A stretch of DNA of 64,000 nucleotides from Synergistaceae bacterium. Its GTDB lineage: Bacteria; Synergistota; Synergistia; Synergistales; Aminobacteriaceae. The DNA lies in assembly GCA_017540085.1 (NCBI GenBank), contig JAFYBQ010000006.1, positions 1 to 64,000 of the forward strand. Reading direction: 5' to 3'. Positions 33,845-42,796 of this stretch are shown here, one piece after another; the stretch's first letter is position 1; each line of letters opens with the position of its first letter. The notes beneath the pieces were generated by a model. The model worked only from the letters and a program-made list of their open reading frames with translations, searched no databases and was not told the DNA's origin. Position numbers and translations under genes: made by a program.

Positions 33845-35149
33845 ATGTCATTATTCAGGATACGCGAGAGCGGAAGCACATTCATTACAGAAGTCCTTGC
33901 GGGAATAACCACATTCGTAACAATGTCGTATATCATATTCGTGAACCCCGGAATCCTCAGCAGCACGGGAATGGATTTCGACGCACTCGTTGTTGTAACC
34001 TGCCTTGCGTCGGCACTGGGTACATTCTGCATGGCAGTATTCGCCAACTACCCTATAGCCCTCGCTCCGGGAATGGGATTAAACGCATTTTTCGCGTTCG
34101 GCGTTGTCCTCAACATGAAAATCAACGGTGCGCCCGTAACATGGCAGATGGCTCTTGCGGCGGTGTTTATCGAGGGAGCAATTTTCGCGGTGCTGACACT
34201 GACCTCAATTCGCGAGCAGATAATGAACTCCATACCCAAATCCCTCAAGATAGGAATCTCCGCCGGAATAGGACTCTTCATTGCGTTCATTGGCCTACAG
34301 TCAGCCGGAATAATCGTCAAGAATGACGCAACATTAGTCGGACTCGGACATTTGAGCGAGAATATGCCCATGGTGCTGTCTCTACTCGGCCTGCTGATTA
34401 TGGCGGTGCTTACGGCGTGGAACGTGAAAGGCGCACTCCTCATCGGGATAATTGCTGTTACTGGAATCGCCGCGGCAATGGGACTCGTTGAGCTGCCCAA
34501 CGAATTTGTGTCAGAGCCTCCGTCAATAATGCCTCTTGTGGGACAGCTTGATTTCTCCCTCATAAAGTCCCCTGAGTTCTGGGTTGTCGTGTTCACATTT
34601 TTCTTTGTTGACTTCTTTGACACTCTCGGAACTCTCGTAGGAGTCTGCAACCGCTCCGGGCTTCTTGACGAGAACGGAAACCTTCCGCGGGCAAAAGGTG
34701 CGCTGATGGCTGATGCAGTCGCGACAATGGCGGGCGCGGCTATGGGTACGTCAACCGTAACAAGCTACGTTGAGTCATCATCAGGAGTCGCCCAAGGCGG
34801 CCGGACAGGATTAACCGCAATTGTAACAGCCCTGCTTTTTGTCGCTGCGATATTCTTCACGCCGCTTGTGAAGATCGTCCCCGGCTACGCTACAGCCCCC
34901 GCGCTGATTATCGTAGGCGTGTACATGATGATGAGTCTGCGAGACCTGAATTTTGACGACTGGACAGAATTAATCCCGTCAATCGTGGGATTCTTCATGA
35001 TGCCTTTCGCGTATAGCATTGCTACGGGAATCGAGTTCGCCATAGTCCTTTACGTCGCAATAAAACTGCTGACAGGAAAAATGAAGGATATATCATTCCT
35101 GATGGTCGCACTTTCTGCCCTGTTCATAGCAAAAGAATTACTCGTATAA
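33845..35149 (+). CDS. AzgA/PbuG-type purine permease (NCS2-related)
   Basis: 434 residues, about twelve to thirteen hydrophobic segments. Family markers: RIRESGSTFITEVLAGITTF, MSYIIFVNPGIL, ANYPIALAPGMGLNAFFAF (substrate site) and FFFVDFFDTLGTLVGV. Imports adenine, guanine or hypoxanthine by proton symport. It follows adenine deaminase by 39 bases, so imported adenine can be deaminated at once. AGGAG is 13 bases before the ATG. Confidence 0.92.
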   Translation: MSLFRIRESGSTFITEVLAGITTFVTMSYIIFVNPGILSSTGMDFDALVVVTCLASALGTFCMAVFANYPIALAPGMGLNAFFAFGVVLNMKINGAPVTWQMALAAVFIEGAIFAVLTLTSIREQIMNSIPKSLKIGISAGIGLFIAFIGLQSAGIIVKNDATLVGLGHLSENMPMVLSLLGLLIMAVLTAWNVKGALLIGIIAVTGIAAAMGLVELPNEFVSEPPSIMPLVGQLDFSLIKSPEFWVVVFTFFFVDFFDTLGTLVGVCNRSGLLDENGNLPRAKGALMADAVATMAGAAMGTSTVTSYVESSSGVAQGGRTGLTAIVTALLFVAAIFFTPLVKIVPGYATAPALIIVGVYMMMSLRDLNFDDWTELIPSIVGFFMMPFAYSIATGIEFAIVLYVAIKLLTGKMKDISFLMVALSALFIAKELLV

Positions 35150-35171
35150 CACAGCATTACAGCATATAAGG

Positions 35172-35201
35172 CCGTCCGTGAAACATGCGGGCGGTTTTTT
35201 T
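35172..35201 (+). terminator. Rho-independent terminator after the purine permease
   Basis: CCGTCCG pairs CGGGCGG (one G-T), 9-base loop, followed by TTTTTTT. Confidence 0.85.
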
Positions 35202-35223
35202 GTTGCCTGAAATCTGAGCGGTG

Positions 35224-35284
35224 ATAAAGGCTTTATGATTGATTTTATTTTTATGCTTGACATAAATCATTTATGCTGTATAAT
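35224..35284 (+). promoter_or_regulatory. Strong promoter with two palindromic operator-like sites
   Basis: TTGACA (35257-35262) and TATAAT (35279-35284), 16-base spacer: both hexamers match consensus exactly. A perfect palindrome CATAAAT-C-ATTTATG (35261-35275) fills the spacer. A second, ATAAAG-G-CTTTAT (35224-35236), lies with its centre 38 bases upstream. Such placement fits a repressor that blocks RNA polymerase. Confidence 0.7.
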
Positions 35285-35350
35285 TCTCACTGTCGAACGC
35301 GGGAGACAAAAACGGCAAAGAAAACGACAAAGAAAGGAGGAGACCGAAAT

Positions 35351-35575
35351 ATGGCGACAACGACACTGAAAAAAGTCAGCGTGAATATCAAGCTCGACAA
35401 CGGAATCGACACTGAGGGAAGAGCAAGAACAGTCAGCATTTCACTGGGAACACTCAGCAAGGACAATTTTGACGCTGACAAGGCATTAGCGGTAGTAGCG
35501 GCGTTAGAACCGTGCCTCAGCAAGACAGTAAGCACGGTGGAGAAGACCGAAACCAGCACGATAGCGGCGGCGTAG
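35351..35575 (+). CDS. DUF1659-like small protein
   Basis: 74 residues, start ATG 35351 after AAAGGAGGAGA. The pattern MATTTLKKVSVNIKLDNGID followed by VSISLGTLSKDNFDADKAL resembles DUF1659 proteins, which in Firmicutes lie next to a DUF2922 gene exactly as here. Function unknown. Very high ribosome-site and promoter quality suggests high expression. Confidence 0.65.
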   Translation: MATTTLKKVSVNIKLDNGIDTEGRARTVSISLGTLSKDNFDADKALAVVAALEPCLSKTVSTVEKTETSTIAAA

Positions 35576-35610
35576 GCGGACAGGGTATATCATGAAAGGA
35601 GGTGAGAAAT

Positions 35611-35832
35611 ATGGCGGCAGGAACAAAATTAGTCTGCACATTCGGGACAAACGGCGACAAGACAGCTTCATTAACATTCAATTACGCGAAATCGGGCGCG
35701 ACACTGGCCAGCGTGAAAGCCCTGATGACAGCGATAATAGTAAACGGCGCAATCTACGAGAATGTGCCGCTGACAGCAAAGAGCGCAAAGACCGTAACGA
35801 CCAGCGAGAACGTCTACGACCTCAGCGCATAA
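35611..35832 (+). CDS. DUF2922-like small protein
   Basis: 73 residues, start ATG 35611 after GAAAGGAGGTGAG. The pattern KLVCTFGTNGDKTASLTFNY and VKALMTAIIVNGAIYENVPL fits DUF2922. It forms an operon with the DUF1659-like gene and both are roughly 73 residues. Role unknown. Confidence 0.65.
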   Translation: MAAGTKLVCTFGTNGDKTASLTFNYAKSGATLASVKALMTAIIVNGAIYENVPLTAKSAKTVTTSENVYDLSA

Positions 35833-35851
35833 GCAGAGACCCATAACAGAA

Positions 35852-35886
35852 TCTCCCGGAGGAATTATACTCCCGGGGGATTTTTT
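35852..35886 (+). terminator. Rho-independent terminator after the DUF1659/DUF2922 pair
   Basis: Imperfect GC stem (TCTCCCGGAG against CTCCCGGGGGA with small bulges) followed by TTTTTT. Confidence 0.7.
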
Positions 35887-35911
35887 CTGCATGTTTGATT
35901 TTCCGCAAAAA

Positions 35912-35940
35912 TTGACACATTAACATTCATAAGCTAGAAT
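35912..35940 (+). promoter_or_regulatory. Predicted promoter of glnN
   Basis: TTGACA and TAGAAT with an exact 17-base spacer, 65 bases before the start codon. Confidence 0.7.
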
Positions 35941-36004
35941 ATTCCGCCGTCAAGCAAAATTCATACACGAAATTACCGCTTAAACATGAAGGGAGTACTG
36001 CATA

Positions 36005-38128
36005 ATGCCGGAAAAAGAGTACAAGACGGTGCATGAGATATTCGGCTCAATGCTATTTGACAGGCGCGTGATGAGGGAAAAGCTCAATCCTGATATTTTC
36101 GCGCAGGTCATTGACGCTATGGAGGGCCGCCAGCACTTATCCGCAGAGGCCGCAGACATTGTAGCAAACGCTATGAAAGACTGGGCAATCGCCAAAGGCG
36201 CGACTCACTGGTCTCACTGGTTCCAGCCTCAGACAGAATTAACCGCCGAGAAGCATTTAGCCTTCACCGTTTCTGACACGGACGGAAATCCTATCGAGAC
36301 ATTCAGGGGGCATAACCTCTCACAGGGTGAGCCGGACGCGTCATCGTTCCCCTCAGCCGGGACGCGCTCAACGTTCGAGGCTCGCGGCTATTCCGCGTGG
36401 GACATTTCGAGTCCTGCGTTCATCGTGAAGACTCCCAAGGGCGGGACTCTCTTCATTCCGTCTGTATTTCTCTCGTTTGACGGAACGCCGTTAGACCTGA
36501 AAACGCCGTTATTGCGCGCTCTTGACGCTGTGGAGGGCAGAGCGTTCAAACTTCTGCGGACACTGGGACAGAGGGGAATACGCTACGTGAAAATGACAGT
36601 CGGGGCGGAGCAGGAGTATTTCCTTCTTGACAGACCGCGGGCGCAGCTGAGGCCGGATATACGTTTCTGCGGAAGGACGTTAATCGGCGCACAGCCTGCG
36701 AAAGATCAGAAGTTAGACCATCACTATATGGGCGCGATTCATGGCCGTGTACTGCGCTACATGGAGGACGTAGAGAGGGATTTAGCCCGGCTCGGCGTTT
36801 CCGTCATGACACGGCACAATGAGGTTGCCCGGTGTCAGTTTGAGTTCGCACACCTTTATTCAGACGCTAACAGAGCCTGCGACCAGAATCAAATCTTGAT
36901 GGAAACTATGAGGAAATTAGCCCGTCAGCATGAATTGCGCTTATTGTTCCATGAGAAGCCTTTTGCGGGCATGAACGGAAGCGGAAAGCACACGAACATT
37001 TCGCTTGTCGACAGCGAGGGGCGCAACCTCCTCAAGCCGTCAAACTCTCACCGTCGGAATGTAGTCTTTCTTGCGTTCCTGTCGGCTGTAGTGCTGGGAG
37101 TGTCGAAATTCCACAGCTTATTGCAGGCTTCAGTCGCCACAGCCGGAAATCTCTTCAGGCTCGGCGGACATGAGGCACCCCCGTCAATCATAAGCGTGTA
37201 TCTCGGCTCCGCCCTCACGGACTTAATACGCAGGCTCGATAATGCTGATGTCTCACTGCCGGAAAAAGGAGTCATGGATCTGGGACTGGCGAAACTTCCT
37301 GACATTATCCCGTTCGACTCAGACAGGAACAGGACGAGTCCCGTAGCGTTTACGGGCGACAAATTCGAGTTCCGCGCCCCCGGTGCAAGCCAGAGCATAG
37401 CACTTCCCGTTACGATGTTCGCGTCTCTCTGGGCATGGGGAATAGACCAGGTTACGGCCATGACGGAGGCACGAATCGCAGAGGGAAAAGATCCCATTGA
37501 CGCGGTACTTGAGGCGGCAAAAGAAGCGTTCAGGATGGGCGGAAATGTCCTGTTTGAGGGCGACGCATATTCGGCGGAATGGCAGAGCGAGGCCAGGCAG
37601 CGCGGACTTGTTGAGGCTGAGACTATGCCCGACAGAATAGACTTGTTCATGAAGCCGGAGAACAAAGAGATGTTAGAGTCTCTCGGAGTTTACCGGGCGC
37701 ATGAGCTTGAGAATCTACGGGCGGTGAGGATGGAAAGTTTTGCCACAGGGCTTGAGGTTGAAGCGGCTGTGCTTTATGACATGCTGTGGGAAGGAGTTTT
37801 GCCGGCAATCTCAAAGCAGCTCACGTTAGAGCGCGAGTCAATGCTGTATTTCGAGAATGTCGATTTCGGCGACATGACCCCGTGGCGCGATTATGTCGGC
37901 GGACTCGGACGGGCGAAAAATGCGCTCATCCGGGACGCGAATCACCTGTACGAGCTGAAAGGCCGACTCGCCGGAATGAATGCCCGCGAGCGTTCTGACT
38001 TCCTCACAGGGACAATCATTCCCCTTATGGATGAGATACGCGCAAAATGCGACATGGCCGAGCTGACTATAGCGGCTGACATTTGGCCGTACCCGATTTA
38101 CAGGAATCTTCTTTCACTGTCGGCGTAA
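36005..38128 (+). CDS. glnN: Type III glutamine synthetase
   Basis: 707 residues, the length of GSIII (about 700) rather than GSI (about 450). Makes glutamine from glutamate, ammonia and ATP. Markers: THWSHWFQPQT, FPSAGTRSTFEARGYSAWD, VGAEQEYFLLD (active-site Glu), ARCQFEFA, MNGSGKHTNISL, NRTSPVAFTGDKFEFRAPG. Single gene with its own promoter and terminator. Confidence 0.95.
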   Translation: MPEKEYKTVHEIFGSMLFDRRVMREKLNPDIFAQVIDAMEGRQHLSAEAADIVANAMKDWAIAKGATHWSHWFQPQTELTAEKHLAFTVSDTDGNPIETFRGHNLSQGEPDASSFPSAGTRSTFEARGYSAWDISSPAFIVKTPKGGTLFIPSVFLSFDGTPLDLKTPLLRALDAVEGRAFKLLRTLGQRGIRYVKMTVGAEQEYFLLDRPRAQLRPDIRFCGRTLIGAQPAKDQKLDHHYMGAIHGRVLRYMEDVERDLARLGVSVMTRHNEVARCQFEFAHLYSDANRACDQNQILMETMRKLARQHELRLLFHEKPFAGMNGSGKHTNISLVDSEGRNLLKPSNSHRRNVVFLAFLSAVVLGVSKFHSLLQASVATAGNLFRLGGHEAPPSIISVYLGSALTDLIRRLDNADVSLPEKGVMDLGLAKLPDIIPFDSDRNRTSPVAFTGDKFEFRAPGASQSIALPVTMFASLWAWGIDQVTAMTEARIAEGKDPIDAVLEAAKEAFRMGGNVLFEGDAYSAEWQSEARQRGLVEAETMPDRIDLFMKPENKEMLESLGVYRAHELENLRAVRMESFATGLEVEAAVLYDMLWEGVLPAISKQLTLERESMLYFENVDFGDMTPWRDYVGGLGRAKNALIRDANHLYELKGRLAGMNARERSDFLTGTIIPLMDEIRAKCDMAELTIAADIWPYPIYRNLLSLSA

Positions 38129-38137
38129 GAAAAATAT

Positions 38138-38174
38138 TCCCCCCTTGTCGAAAATGGCTGGGGGGATTTTTTTT
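38138..38174 (+). terminator. Terminator between glnN and the antiporter
   Basis: CCCCCC/GGGGGG stem (7 pairs with the flanking T-A) and an eight-T run. Confidence 0.85.
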
Positions 38175-38185
38175 GACTTTTGACT

Positions 38186-39475
38186 CTATTTCTTCTGGAA
38201 TCTCGCCCGGTTCACATGCTCCGGCTGTTTCTGCTCAATCTCGCCCGCCGCCGTCAATGCCATTCTCGTCAGCATAGGCCCGGCAATCTCATACACTAAC
38301 ACGCTGAACAGGACTATATTCCGAATCAGCCCGCCGATCTCACCGCCGAGACTCTGCGCCGATACCACCATTCCGAGAGCAACTCCAGCCTGCGGGAATA
38401 AAGTTATGCCGAGATACTTTTTCACATTCTCAGAACATTTCATCATCGTAGAGCTTAAACGCGCACCGTAATATTTCCCCGCGCACCTCACGAGGATATA
38501 CACCATTCCCACGAGCATCACCCCGCTGTCAGCAAGAACAGAAAGCTCAAGCCTCGCCCCGGAAAGCACAAAGAACACCGCGTAAAGAGGTGCCGACCAT
38601 CTCTGTGAACGCGCCATTATGTCCCCGGAATATTCGCACATGTTGCAGAAAACTGTTCCCAGCGTCATGCACACAAGCAGGGACGAGAAAGCTATTCTCA
38701 CCTGCCCTATGTACATTTCCCGCGATGATAGGGCTATCGTCATAAGCACAAATGATATTGTCATGGATAACCTGTTGGAATTGGAGAAGAACAATTTTTC
38801 CAGCATGGTAAGAACATATCCCATCAATGAGCCGAGAACGACAGAGCATATTATTTCAACAATGGGATTTATTACGACTGAGACGAGATTCAATGCCCCG
38901 CCCGTCATGGCCTGCGCGATTCCTATAGAGACGGCGAAAATCACAAGCCCCGCAGCGTCATCAAGCGCGACAATCGGAAGTAGCAAATCCGTTACAGGGC
39001 CTTTTGCCTTGAACTGTCTGACTACCATCAGGGTCGCCGCAGGAGCAGTGGCAGACGCAATAGCCCCTAAAGTTACAGCCGCAGGAAGCGGGAGAACGTC
39101 CGCGCCAAGTTTCACGCTCAGGAGGATTAATGCCCCGTCAACAAAAACTGTCGCCGCAACAGCCTGAAATATTCCGATGAAGAGTGCTGACTTTCCCATT
39201 TCTTTGAGGCTTGCCGCACGAAATTCGCTGCCGATGTCGAACGCGATAAATCCCAGCGCAATGCTTGAAAGTATATTGACTGATGATAATTCTGACGGTG
39301 AGCCGAAACCGATACCGAATTTTCCGAGCGCGTAAGGCCCGACAATAACCCCCGCTACAAGGAACGCTGTAACATCCGGGAACATTATTCCCCTTCTGCC
39401 GACCGTGTATTTGAATACGCGTGTCATGAGAAGCCCGGCTGACAATGCAAAAGCGGTGCTGAGTAGTAATGTCAA
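38186..39475 (-). CDS. Cation:proton antiporter, CPA2/KefB-like
   Basis: 429 residues with about twelve hydrophobic segments, no cytoplasmic regulatory domain seen. FPDVTAFLVAGVIVGPYALG is the usual opening, ALGFIAFDIGSEF is helix 3/4, and ATAPAATLMVVRQF with IVALDDAAGLVIFAV carries the adjacent Asp pair expected for Na+ or K+/H+ exchange. The start is TTG 39475, without a strong ribosome site. Confidence 0.85.
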   Translation of the reverse strand: MTLLLSTAFALSAGLLMTRVFKYTVGRRGIMFPDVTAFLVAGVIVGPYALGKFGIGFGSPSELSSVNILSSIALGFIAFDIGSEFRAASLKEMGKSALFIGIFQAVAATVFVDGALILLSVKLGADVLPLPAAVTLGAIASATAPAATLMVVRQFKAKGPVTDLLLPIVALDDAAGLVIFAVSIGIAQAMTGGALNLVSVVINPIVEIICSVVLGSLMGYVLTMLEKLFFSNSNRLSMTISFVLMTIALSSREMYIGQVRIAFSSLLVCMTLGTVFCNMCEYSGDIMARSQRWSAPLYAVFFVLSGARLELSVLADSGVMLVGMVYILVRCAGKYYGARLSSTMMKCSENVKKYLGITLFPQAGVALGMVVSAQSLGGEIGGLIRNIVLFSVLVYEIAGPMLTRMALTAAGEIEQKQPEHVNRARFQKK

Positions 39476-39526
39476 AAGAATGATGCCTCTTTCCGTGAAT
39501 TGTTGTTACAGTCGCGGATTATAGCA

Positions 39527-41068
39527 CTATTCCTGAGACTGAGACTCCTGCCCTGCCTCCTTTGTCGTGATTTCTGCCGGCTGAGTTTCGCGGGGCTTTG
39601 CGATGTCTCCGGGCTTGTCGTCAATCAGCGGCCTTATTGCGCGGTATATATGGCTGTTCTTCCTTGTCCCCCGGCATAATTTCTGCAGTGCGTGATTGAC
39701 TTCCATTTTCGTCTTGCAGTGCCGGATTATTCCCGCTATCTGAGGGGCAAGCTGCATTTCCCCGGTGAGTATTGAGACTTTATGCGCCAGTGAGTTTTGA
39801 GCGAAAAGACCCCGGCCGGAGATGTCCGAAATTATTTCGACGGTAATCCCTTTGTCCTTCCAGAACGGAATCAGGCTTGAATATCCGCTGTCCCTTGAGA
39901 CAATGTAATACTTGCAGTTTTTCCCGGCGTTTTCCGTGATGATTACCCCTAAATATGACGAGAGCTGAAAATCTAGTGCGTTCTTGTTTCCGGCTTCGGC
40001 GTGCTGGTATTTTATTTCGGCTTTGGACTCCATCATCCCAAAATTTAGCCCTGATGTAACATTGCTTGCATTACGGCTGTAGAATATGCAAACGGTGCTG
40101 TCTGCGTCAAGTTTGTGAATCCCGTCAAGCCCAGCCGAGTGTACATTCTCAAAGTCAACAAGATAATACTTCCTGCCCTCCGTATCACTCTCATCATTAT
40201 TGCGTTCCTCAAGTGAAGGATTGTAGACCTTGCAGCAGGCGCGCCCGGACTTTTTCGCCTCGTACAGTGCCATGTCGCTTTCGTGAATAAGCTGGTCGAT
40301 AGATTTCCCGTCCCCGTGAGTCTTCTGCGAGATACCTGCGCTGACGGACAAAGCCCGCATAGTTTTTGTGCCTGCGTAATATTCCATCAATCCGGCCATG
40401 AAGGTGCTGACTTTCTCCGCAACGTCTGAGATTTCACGCATTCCCAGCAATACAATCATGAACTCGTCCCCGCCCATTCGAGCGCAGAAGCCGTCCGAGA
40501 ATTTCTGCTGCATCATTTCCGCTGTGGCCGCCAATGCCCTGTCGCCCGCCTGATGCCCGTAGGTGTCATTCACTTTCTTGAAGTTGTCGAGGTCTAAATA
40601 TATGCACGTAACATTCTGCTCGTCCTGATTCCGGCGTATATATTCCTGTAGATACCATCTTGTAGCAAGCCCCGTAAGATAATCCTGCCTCGCCATTTCG
40701 AGAATGCGTTTCTGATGTTCTGTTTCCTCAGACGTTGTGAGCTGTTCAAGTGCTATCCGCTCCAATAATTTCGCGTAATGGAATCTCAGCAGGGAGGGTG
40801 TCATCGGCTCAGGCCACAAATCATAGAGAGTGCCGAGTGTCTCAGGCGTGAGCGAATCATGACTCTTGCTGCATAGTATATATTTCGCGCCGCTAATGAT
40901 TTTTCCGGGAAGCCTCCTGAGTATGAAGACATTGACCGCATGAGGGGTTATGCGCGTTCCTGTCTCAAGCGCAAAAACACGGCAGCTTATCCCCGGAGGA
41001 GAGGCGACAGATTCGAGAATGCCCGCGATATTCTTTCCTGCAACATATATATTTATGGAGTTGTTCAT
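39527..41068 (-). CDS. GGDEF diguanylate cyclase fused to a PIN-like nuclease domain
   Basis: 513 residues, start ATG 41068 overlapping the upstream gene by 4 bases. Residues 1-140 resemble a degenerate receiver-like domain. About 160-310 is a canonical GGDEF domain: YLDLDNFKKVNDTYGHQAGD and CARMGGDEFMIVL with intact GGDEF. About 330-450 is a PIN/NYN-like domain starting YYLVDFENVHSAGLDGI, with KNALDFQLSSYLG and YYIVSRDSGYSSLI keeping the acidic residues of the nuclease fold. A helical tail and a disordered end follow. It likely makes c-di-GMP and cleaves or binds RNA; this is inference. Confidence 0.8.
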   Translation of the reverse strand: MNNSINIYVAGKNIAGILESVASPPGISCRVFALETGTRITPHAVNVFILRRLPGKIISGAKYILCSKSHDSLTPETLGTLYDLWPEPMTPSLLRFHYAKLLERIALEQLTTSEETEHQKRILEMARQDYLTGLATRWYLQEYIRRNQDEQNVTCIYLDLDNFKKVNDTYGHQAGDRALAATAEMMQQKFSDGFCARMGGDEFMIVLLGMREISDVAEKVSTFMAGLMEYYAGTKTMRALSVSAGISQKTHGDGKSIDQLIHESDMALYEAKKSGRACCKVYNPSLEERNNDESDTEGRKYYLVDFENVHSAGLDGIHKLDADSTVCIFYSRNASNVTSGLNFGMMESKAEIKYQHAEAGNKNALDFQLSSYLGVIITENAGKNCKYYIVSRDSGYSSLIPFWKDKGITVEIISDISGRGLFAQNSLAHKVSILTGEMQLAPQIAGIIRHCKTKMEVNHALQKLCRGTRKNSHIYRAIRPLIDDKPGDIAKPRETQPAEITTKEAGQESQSQE

Positions 41069-41940
41069 GACGATAATAATAAAGCTAATCCGGCAAAAAG
41101 CAAATTTATCATGATTAACGGAAGTATTGTAGCAATATTCATCAGCAATAATTTTACGGCTGTTGAGCGCGGAAAAAGTCCGAAATAATATCCCGCGTCC
41201 TGACGCAATACCCGCGTAACAGTCCCAAGCCCTGACCCTAATACCAGCGCGAACACTCCCTGACTGACGCTCAGAGTCCCGGCCTCTATTGACCCGCCCG
41301 CAAGAGCCAGCGCACCCCGAACATGTCCCAGACTCGCCGCCGCCACAGTCCACCCCGAAAGCGGCAATAATCCCCCCGCAAAGGCTCCCCGCAGGAATCC
41401 TTCAGCATATGGCACTACGCTATACGCAATCCCGAACATGACCCACGCCGCCGGAAGAGTCCGCAGAAAATTCCGCCACACTCCGCCGCCGTATGTCTTC
41501 CCGGAAATTTCGCGCTGTGATGATGATTCGCACCCCTCACGCCCTGCCATGGACATCGCGAACATGAAGCGCATTATGCTCCGAATTATGAGAGAGACGG
41601 CGAAAATTCCCCCGGCGAGTCCGGCCATGCTCACGGACAATGCGAAAGTCGCAGGCCATCGCCGCAGGTATGACGGTAGCGGGAGCATGAGTGCCGACCA
41701 TACCGCACAGCGTTCAGAGATTTCACCGCGTGAGAGTGCTGACGAGAGGACAGCCGCCCCGGCCTTTGACGATCCCGCGCTAACCGCCACAGCCATAGCC
41801 GTAACTGCAGGAATATTCCGGGGAATAATGCGTTTCATGAGGATTTCGGGCAGTCTCAGACGTATGATGATTTCAGCGATAATCAGGCCGAGAAATATAT
41901 CAGCCGTAAGCAGAATTTCACCCTTCAGAAGCCCGCTCAT
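41065..41940 (-). CDS. Polytopic membrane protein, possible transporter
   Basis: 291 residues with about seven hydrophobic segments. Not firmly recognised: the AVAVSAGSSKAGAAVLSSAL and WSALMLPLPSYLRRWP segments resemble Gate/nucleoside-recognition-type membrane proteins. It overlaps cbiL (upstream) and the GGDEF-PIN gene (downstream) by 4 bases on each side, so it is translationally coupled to both. A role in cobalt or corrinoid uptake is possible from context only. Confidence 0.6.
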   Translation of the reverse strand: MSGLLKGEILLTADIFLGLIIAEIIIRLRLPEILMKRIIPRNIPAVTAMAVAVSAGSSKAGAAVLSSALSRGEISERCAVWSALMLPLPSYLRRWPATFALSVSMAGLAGGIFAVSLIIRSIMRFMFAMSMAGREGCESSSQREISGKTYGGGVWRNFLRTLPAAWVMFGIAYSVVPYAEGFLRGAFAGGLLPLSGWTVAAASLGHVRGALALAGGSIEAGTLSVSQGVFALVLGSGLGTVTRVLRQDAGYYFGLFPRSTAVKLLLMNIATILPLIMINLLFAGLALLLSS

Positions 41941-42620
41941 CTGTGCAGAAGTATCACCGACAAATATTCATCAATATCATCAAGTGCCGCTAATCCCTCG
42001 TGTATCCTCTCGCGCTCAGGATTCCCAGCATGGTCAACACGTATTACTGTCCCGAAATTTTCGCCCGCAATGAGGGCGCGTATGTCGTGAATTGCTGACG
42101 GCTTATAGATTGCTATTGAGTCTGAATGACGGATTGCCGCGCTGATTTTTTCGGGTGAAGCTGTGCCGGGTATTATGGCTAGTATTTCGTCGGACATGGC
42201 CAGGAATCTTTTGGCGCACGAGGCCGCGAGAGAATGAGCCGAAATTCCCGGGACAAATTTCACTCTGACCGTCATAAACTCCCTCAATGCGTCAAGAAAG
42301 TATGCCCCTGTCGAATATAATACCGAGTCTCCGATTACGGGGAAAAATATCCTCCTGCCCTCTAAATTTTCCTTCATGGACTCGGCTTGCTGACGTATGA
42401 TTTTGTCGCGGCGACTCTCGTCTTTCGTCATGGGAAAATATACCGGGGTTATGATTCTTTCCGGGAAATGATGAGACATAATCCCCTCGGCGATTCCGGG
42501 GATTTCCCTGCGCGAACGCGGAGCGATAATCACATCGGAGATTTCAGCCTCGCGGAGTGCCTCAAGCGTAACAAGCTCAGGATTCCCCGGACCGACTCCG
42601 GCTATAGTCAGGTTTGTCAT
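41937..42620 (-). CDS. cbiL: Precorrin-2/cobalt-factor-II C20-methyltransferase
   Basis: 227 residues. SAM-dependent tetrapyrrole methylase of cobalamin synthesis. The N-terminal motif LTIAGVGPGNPELVTLEALR is diagnostic, followed by FPVIGDSVLYSTGAYF and VKFVPGISAHSLAASCAKRF. Length fits CbiL/CobI. No other corrin-ring genes are adjacent. It has no clear ribosome site, and a TATTAT box lies only about 10 bases before the ATG, so a very short or leaderless mRNA is possible. Confidence 0.82.
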   Translation of the reverse strand: MTNLTIAGVGPGNPELVTLEALREAEISDVIIAPRSRREIPGIAEGIMSHHFPERIITPVYFPMTKDESRRDKIIRQQAESMKENLEGRRIFFPVIGDSVLYSTGAYFLDALREFMTVRVKFVPGISAHSLAASCAKRFLAMSDEILAIIPGTASPEKISAAIRHSDSIAIYKPSAIHDIRALIAGENFGTVIRVDHAGNPERERIHEGLAALDDIDEYLSVILLHR

Positions 42621-42730
42621 AATGACAGAAATAATATCATACGGCGTTTATATCATTCGGGCTGTCCCCTCTCACAAGCGCGGCGGTTCACACTTTGAGG
42701 GCTTTTTGTGGTAGAATTTCGCGTAATTAC

Positions 42731-42753
42731 GCCCTGCTTTAGTGGTTCAGGGC
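42731..42753 (+). promoter_or_regulatory. Hairpin in the tig leader
   Basis: GCCCTG (42731-42736) pairs CAGGGC (42748-42753) with an 11-base loop, after an extended -10 (TGGTAGAAT near 42709-42717) and before the start codon of tig. Possible regulatory or stabilising element. Confidence 0.35.
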
Positions 42754-42796
42754 AATCTTACATTTCACAATTCACAGAAGGAGTCCTGATTTCACA

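Noticed and set aside
35281-35350. N-terminal extension of the DUF1659-like protein
   Set aside because: The region is leader with its own AAAGGAGGAG site for ATG 35351, and it contains the promoter -10.
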